Assembly (NCBI RefSeq): GCF_910594005.1
Contig: NC_057845.1
Coordinates: 868,001 to 932,000 of the forward strand
Source of the DNA: Cervus elaphus
Taxonomy: Eukaryota; Chordata; Mammalia; Artiodactyla; Cervidae
Direction of reading: 5' to 3'
Length of the DNA: 64,000 bases
Shown here: piece after piece, positions 12,901-23,900 of the stretch
How positions within the stretch are numbered: position 1 is the first letter of the stretch
Layout of the letters: each line of letters opens with the position of its first letter
Program-made: the position numbers and the translations under genes
Notes under the pieces: model-generated
Told to the model about the DNA's origin: nothing
Database searches by the model: none
The model's input: the letters and a program-made list of their open reading frames with translations, nothing else

Positions 12901-15900
12901 TGTGGTAAGGTGGTATTCCTCTGGAGTCGAAGACAGGGACTAACCTCTCATCTCGAGTTGATTCTTGGTCCACGGAGCTCTTTTGTGTTGCTACAGTGAC
13001 CTCAGAATCCCTCTAGCCTTAAAACAGTGTTCTTGGGGTTTCTCTGGAGTGCCATCAAGGAAATCAAGACTCCATTCATGTGTGATGTGCAACACGGAAT
13101 TGCTCTGCACGCAGTGCAGGGGAATCGGGCCTCATCTAGCGACGAGGGGGAAGTGTCATGGTTTTACTTGAGTTGCGGCGGGAACCTGGGGTATATTCTC
13201 GGGTTACGACGGGGATGGCCCTTCCACCCACGTATTTGTTCAGCGACGTCAGGATTCCTGCCTAGTTGCGAGGGAGAACTCGGGAATCTCCTCGAGGCTT
13301 GGCAGGGCAATTGGGATGCCTCTCCAAGTGAGGCGGGAGAACAAGTGTCCCTTTCCACGTGCCACAGGAATCCTGGGACTCCTATCAAGTTTCACGAAGA
13401 GTCAGGCATCGTCTGCTTTGGAGGCACTGATCTCCGCGTACCTCTGGAGTTTTCAAAGGATGTGAGGCCTCCGGTCGCGATGAGGTGGGGAACTAGGTCT
13501 TTCTCTGTGGTCTCCACAGGGGATTCAGACATCCTTTCATCTTGGGAGATGCAATACGAGCCAGCATTCAAGTCACTGCAGGGATATCCGGCCTTATTTC
13601 GAGTCAGGGCATCGCGGTGTCCATTCCACTTGAGGCCGCAAACTCAGTGTCCCTCTCACATACCTAGAGCTGTGAGAAGCCTCCTCTTGAGGTGCTTGTG
13701 GTAAGGTGGTATTCCCCTGGAGTCGAAGCCAGGGACTAACCTCTCATGTCGAGTTGATTTTTGGTCCACGGAGCTCTTTCATGTTCCTACAGTGACCTCA
13801 GGATCCCTCTAGCCTTGAAACAGTGTTCTTTGGGTTTCTCTGGAGTGTCATCAAGGAAATCAAGGCTCCTTTCATGTGTGATGTGCAACACGGAATTGCT
13901 CTGCACGCAGTGCAGGGGAATCGGGCCTCATCTCGTGGCGAGTGGGAAGTCTCATGGTTTTTCTCGAGTTGCGGCGGGAGCCTGGGGTATATTCTCGAGT
14001 TACGACGGGGATGGCCCTTCCACGAACGTGTTTGTTTAGCGACGTCAGGACTCCTGCGTAGTTGCGAGGGACAACTCGGGATTCTCCTCGAGGCTTGGCA
14101 GGGGAATTGGGACGCCTCTCCAGCTGAGGCGGGAGACCAATAGTCCCTTTCCACGTGCGACAGGAATCCTGGGACTCCTATCAAGTTTCACGAGGAGTCA
14201 GGCATCGTCTCCTTTGGAGGCACTGATCTCCGCGTACCTCTGGAGTTTTCAAAGGATGTGAGGCCTCCGGTCGCGATGAGGTGGGGAACTAGGTCTTTCT
14301 CTGTGGTCTCCACAGGGGATTCAGACATCCTTTCGCCTTGGGAGATGCAAGACGAGCCTGCATTCAAGTCACTGCAGGGATATCCGGCCTTATTTCCAGT
14401 CAGGGCATCGCGGTGTCCATTCCACTTGAGGCCGCAAACTCAGGGTCCCTCTCACATACCTAGAGCTGAGAGAAGCCTCCTCTTGAGGTGCTTGTGGTAA
14501 GGTGGTAAACCTCTGGAGTCGAAGCCAGGGACTAACCTCTCATCTCGAGTTGATTTTTGGTCCACGGAGCTCTTTTGTGTTGCTACAGTGACCTCAGGAT
14601 CCCTCTAGCCTTGAAACAGTGTTCTTGGGGTTTCTCTGGAGTGCCATCAAGGTAACCAAGGCTCCTTTCATGTGTGATGTGCAACACGGAATTGCTCTCT
14701 ACGCAGTGAAGGGGAATCGGGCCTCATCTCGCGGCGAGGGGGAAGTCTCATGGTTTTTCTCGAGTTGCGGCGGGAACCTTGGGTATATTCTCGAGTTACG
14801 ACGGGGATGGCCCTTCCACACACGTGTTTGTTCAGCGACGTCAGGACTCCTGCCTAGTTGCGAGGGACAACTCGGGATTCTCCTCGAGGCTTGGCAGGGC
14901 AATTGGGACGCCTCTCCAGCTGAGGCGGGGGACCAAGGGGCCCTTTCCACGTGCCACAGGAATCCTGGGACTCCTATCAAGTTTCACGAGGAGTCAGGCA
15001 TCGTCTCCTTTGGAGGCACTGATCTCCGCATACCTCTGGAGTTTTCAAAGGATGTGAGGCCTATGGTCGCGATGAGGTGGGGAACTAGGTCTTTCTCTGT
15101 GGTCTCCACAGGGGATTCAGACATCCTTTCATCTTGGGAGATGCAAGACGAGCCTGCATTCAAGTCACTGCAGGGATGTCCGGCCTTCTTTCGAGTCAGG
15201 GCATCGCGGTGTCCATTCCACTTGAGGCCGCAAACTCAGGGTCCGTCTCACATACCTAGAGCTGAGAGAAGCCTCCTCTTGAAGTGCTTGTGGTAAGGTG
15301 GTTTCCTCTGGAGTAGAAGCCAGGGACTAACCTCTCATCTCGAGTTGATTTTTGGTCCACGGAGCTCTTTCGTGTTGCTACAGTAACCTCAGGATCCCTC
15401 TGGCCTTGAAACAGTGTTCCTGGGGTTTCACTGGAGTGCCATCAAGGAAATCAAGGCGCCTTTCATGTGTGATGTGCAACACGGAATTGCTATTCATGCA
15501 GTGCAGGGGAATCGGGCCTCATCTCACGGCGAGGGGGAAGTCTCATGGTTTTTCTCGAGTTGCGGCGGGAACCTGGGGTATATTCTCGAGTTACGACGGG
15601 GATGGCCCTTCCAACCACGTGTTTCTTCAGCGACGTCAAGACTCCTGCCTAGTTGCGACGGACAACTCGGGATTCTCCTTGAGTCTTGGCAGGGAAATTG
15701 GGACGCCTCTCCAGCTGAGGCGGGAGACCAAGGGTCCCTTTCCACGTGCCACAGGAATCCTGGGACTCCTATCAAGTTTCACGAGGAGTCAGGCATCGTC
15801 TCCTTTGGAGGCACTGATCTCCGCGTACCTCTGGAGTTTTCAAAGGATGTGAGGCCTCCGGTCGCCATGAGGTGGGGAACTAGGTCTTTCTCTGTGGTCT

Positions 15901-18900
15901 CCACAGGGGATTCAGACATCCTTTAATCTTGGGAGATGAAAGACGAGCCAGCATTCAAGTCACTGCAGGGATATCCGGCCTTATTTCGCGTCAGGGCATC
16001 GCGGTGTCCATTCCACTTGAGGCCGCAAAATCAGGGTCCCTCTCACATACCTAGAGCTGAGAGAAGCCTCCTCTTGAGGTGCTTGTGGTAAGCTGGTATT
16101 CCTCTGGAGTCGAAGCCAGGGACTAACCTCTCATCTCGAGTTGATTTTTGGTCCACGGAGCTCTTTCGTGTTGCTACAGTGACCTCAGAATCCCTCTAGC
16201 CTTGAAACAGTGTTCTTGGGGTTTCTCTGGAGTGCCATCAAGGAAATCAAGGCTCCTCTCATGTGTGATGTGCAAGACGGAATTGCTCTGCACGCAGTGC
16301 AGGGGAATCGGGCCTCATCTCGCGGCGAGGGGGAAGTCTCATGGTTTTTCTCGAGTTGCGGCGGGAACCTGGGGTATATTCTCGAGTTACGACGGGGATG
16401 GCCCTTCCACCCACGTGTTTGTTCAGCGACGTCAGGACTCCTGCCTAGTTGCGAGGGACAACTCGGGATTCTCCTCGAGGCTTGGCAGGGCAATTGGGAC
16501 GCCTCTCCAGCTGAGGCAGGAGACCAAGGGTCCCTTTCCACGTGCCACACGAATCCTGGGACTCCTATCAAGTTTCACAAGGAGTCAGGCATCGTCTCAT
16601 TTGGAGGCACTGATCTGCGCATACCTCTCGAGTTTTCAAAGGATATGAGGCCTCCGGTCGCCATGAGGTGGGGAACTAAGTCGTTCTCTGTGGTCTCCAC
16701 AGGGGATTCGGATATCCTTTCATCTTGGGAGATGCAAGACGAGCCTGCATTCAAGTCACTGCAGGGATATCCGGCCTTATTTCAAGTCAGGGCATCGCGG
16801 TGTCCATTCCACTTGAGGCCGTAAAATCAGGGTCCCTCTCACATACCTAGAGCTGAGAGAAACCTCCTCTTGAGGTGCTTGTGGTAAGGTGGTATTCCTC
16901 TGGAGTCGAAGCCAGGGACTAACCTCTCATCTCGAGTTGATTTTTGGTCCACGGAGCTCTTTTGTGTTGCTACAGTGACCTCAGGATCCCTCTAGCCTTG
17001 AAACAGTGTTCTTGGGGTTTCTCTGGGGTGCCATCAAGGTAATCAAGGCTCCTTTCATGTGTGATGTGCAACACGGAATTGCTCTCTACGCAGTGAAGGG
17101 GAATCGGGTCTCATCTCGTGGCGAGGGGGAAGTCTCATGGTTTTTCTCGAGTTGCGGCGGGAACCTGGGCTATATTCTCGAGTTACGACGGGGATGGCCC
17201 TTCCACCCACGTGTTTGTTCAGCGACGTCAGGACTCCTGCCTAGTTGCGAGGGACAACTCGGGATTCTCCTCGAGGCTTGCCAGGGCAATTGGGACGCCT
17301 CTCCAGCTGAGGCAGGAGACCAAGGGTCCCTTTCCACGTGCCACAGGAATCCTGGGACTCCTGTAAAGTTTCACGAGGAGTCAGGCATCGTCTCATTTGG
17401 AGGCACTGATCTCCGCGTACCTCTGGAGTTTTCAAAGGATGTGAGGCCTCCGATCGCGATGAGGTGGGGAACTAGGTCTTTTTCTCTGGTCTCCACAGGG
17501 GATTCGGACATCCTTTCATCTTGGGAGATGCAAGACGAGCCTGCATTCAAGTCACTGCAGGGACATCCGGCGTTATTTCAAGTCAGGGCATCGCGGTGTC
17601 CATTCCACTTGAGGCCGCAAACTCAGGGTCCCTCTCACATACCTAGAGCTGAGAGAAGCCTCCTCTTGAGGTGCTTGTGGTAAGGTGGTATTCCTCTGAA
17701 GTCGAAGCCAGGGACTAACCTCTCATCTCGAGTTGATTTTTGGTCCACGGAGCTCTTTCGTGTTGCTACAGTGACCTCAGGATGCCTCTAGCCTTGAAAC
17801 AGTGTTCTTGGGGTTTCTCTGGAGTGCCATCAAGGAAATCAAGGCTCCTTTCATGTGTGATGTGCAAGACGGAATTGCTCTGCGCGCAGTGCAGGGGAAT
17901 CGGGCCTCATCTCGCGGCGAGGGGGAAGTCTCATGGTTTTTCTCGAGTTGCGGCGGGAACCTGGGGTATATTCTCGAGTTACGACGGGGATAGCCCTTCC
18001 ACCCACGTGTTTGTTCAGCGACGTCAGGACTCCTGCCTAGTTGCGAGGGACAACTCGGGATTCTCCTCGAGGCTTGGCAGGGCAATTGGGACGCCTCTCC
18101 AGCTGAGGCAGGAGACCAAGGGTCTCTATCCACGTGCCACAGGAATCCTGGGACTCCTATCAAGTTTCATGAGGAGTCAGGCATCGTCTCCTTTGGAGGC
18201 ACTGATCTCCGCCTACCTCTGGAGTTTTCAAAGGATGTGAGGCCTCCGTTCGCCATGAGGTGGGGAACTAGGTCTTTCTTGGTGGTCTCCACAGGGGATT
18301 CAGACATCCTTTCATCTTGGGAGATGCAAGACGAGCCTGCATTCAAGTCACTGCAGGGATATCCGGCCTTATTTCGTGTCAGGTCATCGAAGTGTCCATT
18401 CCACTTGAGGCCGCAAAATCAGGGTCCCTCTCACATACCTAGAGCTGAGAGAAGCCTCCTCTTGAGGTGCTTGTGGTAAGGTGGTATTCCTCTGAGTCGA
18501 AGCCAGGGACTAACCTCTCATCTCGAGTTGATTTTTGGTCCACCGAGCTCTTTCGTGTTGCTACAGTGACCTCAGGATCCCTCTAGCCTTGAAACATTGT
18601 TCTTGGGGTTTCTCTGGAGTGCCATCAAGGAAATCAAGGCTCCTTTCATGTGTGATGTGCAACACGGAATTTTTCTGCACGCAGTGCACGGGAATCGGGC
18701 CTCATCTCGCGGCGAGGGGGAAGTCTCATGGTTTTTCTCGAGTTGCGGCGGGAACCTGGGGTATATTCTCGAGTTACGACGGGGATGGCCCTTCCACCCA
18801 CGTGTTTCTTCAGCGACGTCAAGACTCCTGCCTAGTTGCGAGGGACAACTCGGGATTCTCCTTGAGGCTTGGCAGGGCAATTGGGACGCCTCTCGAGCTG

Positions 18901-20126
18901 AGGCGGGAGACCAAGGGTCCCTTTCCACGTGCCACAGGAATCCTGGGACTCCTATAAAGTTTCACGAGGAGTCAGACATCGTCTCATTTGGAGGCACTGA
19001 TCTCCGCGTACCTCTTGAGTTTTCAAAGGATGTGAGGCCTCCGGTCGCGATGAGGTAGGGAACTAGGTCTTTCTCTGTGGTCTCCACAGGGGATTCGGAC
19101 ATCCTTTCATCTTGGGAGATGCAAGACGAGCCTGCATTCAAGTCACTGCAGGGATATCCGGCGTTATTTCGAGTCAGGGCATCGCAGTGTCCATTCCACT
19201 TGAGGCCGCAAACTCAGGGTCCCTCTCACATACCTAGAGCTGAGAGAAGCCTCCTCTTGAGGTGCTTGTGGTAAGGTGGTATTCCTCTGGAGTCGAAGCC
19301 AGGGACTAACCTCTCATCTCGAGTTGATTTTTGGTCCACGGAGCTCTTTTGAGTTGCTACAGTGACCTCAGGATGCCTCTAGCCTTGAAACAGTGTTCTT
19401 GGGGTTTCTCTGGAGTGCCATCAAGGAAATCAAGGCTCCTTTCATGTGAGATGTGCAACACGGAATTGCTCTGCACGCAGTGCAGGGGAATCGGGCCTCA
19501 TCTCGTGGCGAGGGGGAAGTCTCATGGTTTTTCTCGAGTTGCGGCGGGAACCTGGGGTATATTCTCGAGTTACGACGGGGATGGCCCTTCCACCCACGTG
19601 TTTCTTCAGCGACGTCAGGACTCCTGCCTAGTTGCGAGGGACAACTCGGGATTCTTCTCGAGGCTTGCCAGGGCAATTGGGACGCCTCTCCAGCTGAGGC
19701 AGGAGACCAAGGGTCCCTTTCCACGTGCCACAGGAATCCTGGGACTCCTATCAAGTTTCTCGAGGAGTCAGCCATCGTCTCATTTGGAGGCACTGATCTC
19801 CGCGTACCTCTGGAGTTTTCAAAGGATGTGAGGCCTCCGATCGCCATGAGGTGGGGAACTAGGTCTTTTTCTGTGGTCTCCACAGGGGATTCGGACATCC
19901 TTTCATCTTGGGAGATGCAAGACGAGCCTGCATTCAAGTCACTGCAGGGATATCCGGCGTTATTTCAAGTCAGGGCATCGCGGTGTCCATTCCACTTGAG
20001 GCCGCAAAATCAAGGTCCCTCTCACATACCTAGAGCTGAGAGAAGCCTCCTCTTGAGGTGCTTATGGTAAGGTGGTATTCATCTGGAGTCGAAGCCAGGG
20101 ACTAACCTCTCATCTCGAGTTGATTT

Positions 20127-20922
20127 TTGGTCCACGGAGCTCTTTCGTGTTGCTACAGTGACCTCAGGATCCCTCTAGCCTTGAAACAGTGTTCTTGGGG
20201 TTTCTCTGGAGTGCCATCAAGGAAATCAAGGCTCCTTTCATGTGTGATGTGCAACACGGCATTGCTCTGCACGCAGTGCAGGGGAATCGGGCCTCATCTC
20301 GCGGCGAGGGGGAAGTCTCATGGTTTTTCTCGAGTTGCGGCGGGAACCTGGGGTATATTCTCGAGTTACGACGGGGATGGCCCTTCCACCCACGTGTTTG
20401 TTCAGCGACGTCAGGACTCCTGCCTAGTTGCGAGGGACAACTCGGGATTCTCCTCGAGGCTTGCCAGGGCAATTGGGACGCCTGTCCAGCTGAGGCAGGA
20501 GACCAAGGGTCCCTTTCCACATGCCACAGGAATCCTGGGACTCCTATCAAGTTTCACGAGGAGTCAGGCATCGTCTCATTTGGAGGCACTGATCTCCGTG
20601 TACCTCTGGAGTTTTCAAAGGATGTGAGGCCTCCGGTCGCCATGAGGTAGGGAACTATGTCTTTCTCTGTGGTCTCCACAGGGGATTCGGAAATCCTTTC
20701 ATCTTGGGAGATGCAAGACGAGCCTTCATTTAAGTCACTGCAGGGATATCCGCCGTTATTTCGAGTCAGGGCATCGCAGTGTCCATTCCACTTGAGGCCG
20801 CAAAATCAGGGTCACTCTCACATAACTAGAGCTGAGAGAAGCCTCCTCTTGAGTTGCTTGTGGTAAGGTACTATTCCTCTGGAGTCGAAGCCAGGGACTA
20901 ACCTCTCATCCCGAGTTGATTT
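20127..20922 (+). repeat. Representative satellite monomer (796 bp)
   Basis: Chosen as a fairly typical unit. In order it carries a SacI-type GAGCTC (20137), a BamHI-type GGATCC (20167), a short inverted repeat with a 6-bp stem and 3-nt loop (20267-20281), and subunits starting at 20298, 20329, 20360, 20453, 20484, 20515, 20546 and 20577. Those starts are 31 bp apart, or 93 bp (3 x 31) in the one gap. It also has CACGTG (20391), GACGTC (20407), AGGCCT (20627), CTGCAG (20738) and GATATC (20745). Most monomers keep these sites, so digestion with PstI or BamHI should give a ladder of about 0.8 kb. Most monomers also carry a second CACGTG inside the TTCCACGTGCCACAGG segment; here it has decayed to CACATG. 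The regular 31-bp spacing shows the unit arose from a much shorter ancestral repeat. Confidence 0.93.
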
Positions 20923-23900
20923 TTTGGCCACGGAGCTCTTTCGTGTTGCTACAGTGACCTCAGGATCCCTCGAGCCTTGAAACAGTGTTCTTGGGGTTTC
21001 TCTGGAGTGACATCAAGGAAATTAAGGCTCCTTTCATGTGTGATGTGCAACACGGAATTGCTCTGCACGCAGTGCAGGGGAATCGGGCCTCATCTCGCGG
21101 CGAGGGGGAAGTCTCATGGTTTTTCTCGAGTTGCGGCGGGAACCTGGGGTATATTCTCGAGTTACAACGTTGATGGCCCTTCCACCCACGTGTTTGTTCA
21201 GCAACGTCAGGACTCCTGCCTAGTTGCGAGGGACAACTCGGGATTCTCCTCGAGGCTTGGCAGGGCAATTGGGACGCCTCTCCAGCTGAGGCGGGAGACC
21301 AAGGGTCCCTTTCCACGTGCCACAGGAATCCTGGGACTCCTATCAAGTTTCACGAGGAGTCAGGCATCGTCTCCTTTGGAGGCACTGATCTCTGTGTACC
21401 TCTAGAGTTTTCAAAGGATGTGAGGCCTCCGGTAGTGATGAGGTGGGGAACTAGGTCTTTCTCTGTGGTCTCCACAGGGGATTCAGACATCCTTTCATCT
21501 TGGGAGATGCAAGACGAGCCTGCATTCAAGTCACTGCAGGGATATCCGGCCTTATTTCGCGTCAGGGCATCGCAGTGTCCATTCTACTTGAGGCCGCAAA
21601 GTCAGGGTCCCTCTCACATACCTAGAGCTGAGAGAAGCCTCCTCTTGAGGTGCTTGTGGTAAGGTGGTATTCCTCTGGAGTCGAATCCAGGGACTAACCT
21701 CTCATCTCGAGTTGATTTTTGGTCCACGGAGCTCTTTCGTGTGGATACAGTGACCTCAGGATCCCTCTAGCCTTGAAACAGTGTTCTTGGGGTTTCTCTG
21801 GAGTGCCATCAAGGAAATCAAGGCTCCTTTCATGTGTGATGTGCCACACGGAATTGGTCTGCACGCAGTGTAGGGGAATCGGGCCTCAGCTCGCGGCGAG
21901 GGGGAAGTCTCATGGTTTTTCTCGAGTTGGGGCGGTAACATAGGGTATATTCTCGAGTTACGACGGGGATAGCCCTTCCACTCACGTGTTTGTTCAGCGA
22001 CGTCAGGACTCCTGCCTAGTTGCGAGGGACAACTCGGGATTCTCCTCGAGGCTTGGCAGGGCAATTGGGACGCCTCTCCAGCTGAGGTGGGAGACCAAGG
22101 GTCCCTTTCCACGTGCCACAGGAATCCTGGGACTCCTATCAAGTTTCAGGAGGAGTCAGGCATCGTCTTCTTTGGAGGCACTGATCTCCGCGTATCTCTG
22201 GAGTTTTCAAAGGATGTGAACCTCCGGTCGCGAGGAGGTGGCGAACTAGGTCTTTTTCTGTGGTCTCCACAGGGGATTCAGACATCCTTTCATCTTGGGA
22301 GATGCAAGACGAGCCTGGATTCAAGTCACTGCAGGGATATCCGGCCTTCTTTCGAGTCAGGGCATCGCGGTGTCCATTCCACTTGAGGCCGCAAACTCAG
22401 GGTCCCTCTCACATACCTAGAGCTGAGAGAAGCCTCCTCTTGAAGTGCTTGTGGTAAGGTGGTTTCCTCTGGAGTCGAAGCCAGGGACTAACCTCTCATC
22501 TCGAGTTGATTTTTGGTCCACGGAGCTCTTTCATGTTGCTACAGTAACCTCAGGATCCCTCTGGCCTTGAAACAGTGTTCCTGGTGTTTCACTGGAGTGC
22601 CATCAAGGAAATCAAGGCGCCTTTCATGTGTGATGTGCAAGACGGAATTGCTCTGCACGCAGTGCAGGGGAATCGGGCCTCATCTCGCGGCGAGGGGGAA
22701 GTCTCATGGTTTTTCTCGAGTTGCGGCGGGAACCTGGGGTATATTCTCGAGTTACGACGGGGACGGCCCTTCCAACCACGTGTTTGTTCAGCGACGTCAG
22801 GACTCCTGCCTAGTTGCGAGGGACAACTCGGGATTCTCCTCGAGGCTTGGCAGGGCAATTGGGACGCCTCTCCAGCTGAGGCGGGAGACCAAGGGTCCCT
22901 TTCCATGTGCCACAGGAATCCTGGGACTCCTATCAAGTTTCACGAGGAGTCAGGCATCGTCTCCTTTGGAGGCACTGATCTCCGCGTACCTCTGGAGTTT
23001 TCAAAGGATGTGAGGCCTCCGGTCGCAATGAGTTGGGGAACTAGGTCTTTCTCTGTGGTCTCCTCAGGGGATTCAGACATCCTTTCATCTTGGGAGATGA
23101 AAGACGAGCCTGCATTCAAGTCACTGCAGGGATATCCGGCCTTATTTCACGTCAGCGCATCGCGGTGTCCATTCCACTTGAGGCCGCAAAATCAGGGTCC
23201 CTCTCACACACCTAGAGCTGAGAGAAGCCTCCTCTTGAGGTGCTTGTGGTAAGGTGGTATTCCTCTGGAGTCGAAGCCAGGGACTAACCTCTCATCTCGA
23301 GTTGATTTTTGGTCCACGGAGCTCTTTCGTGTTGCTACAGTGACCTCAGGATCCCTCTAGCCTTGAAACAGTGTTCTTGGGGTTTCTCTGGAGTGCCGTC
23401 AAGGAAATCAAGGCTCCTTTCATGTGTGATGTGCAAGACGGAATTGCTATGCACGCAGTGCAGGGGAATCGGGCCTCATCTCGCGGCGAGGGGGAACTCT
23501 CATGGTTTTTATCGAGTTGCGGCGGTAACCTGGGGTATATTCTCGAGTTACGACGGGGATGGCCCTTCCACCCACGTGTTTGTTCAGCGATGTCAGGACT
23601 CCTGCCTAGTTGCGAGGGACAACTCGGGATTCTCTTCGAGGCTTGCCAGGGCAATTGGGCCGCCTCTCCAGCTGAGGCAGGAGACCAAGGGTCCCTTTCC
23701 ACGTGCCACACGAATCCTGGGACTCCTATCAAGTTTCACGAGGAGTCAGGCATCGTCTCATTTGGAGGCACTGATCTCCGTGTACCTCTGGAATTTTCAA
23801 AGGATGTGAGGCCTCCGGTCGCCATGAGGTGGGGAACTAGGTCTTTTTCTGTGGTCTCCACAGGGGATTCGGACATCCTTTCATCTTGGGAGATGCAAGA

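Noticed and set aside
20164..20550. 128-codon minus-strand open frame beginning MIGVPGF
   Set aside because: It is an antisense reading of the same satellite segment, with the same copy-to-copy breaks. Conservation follows DNA homogenisation, not protein constraint.
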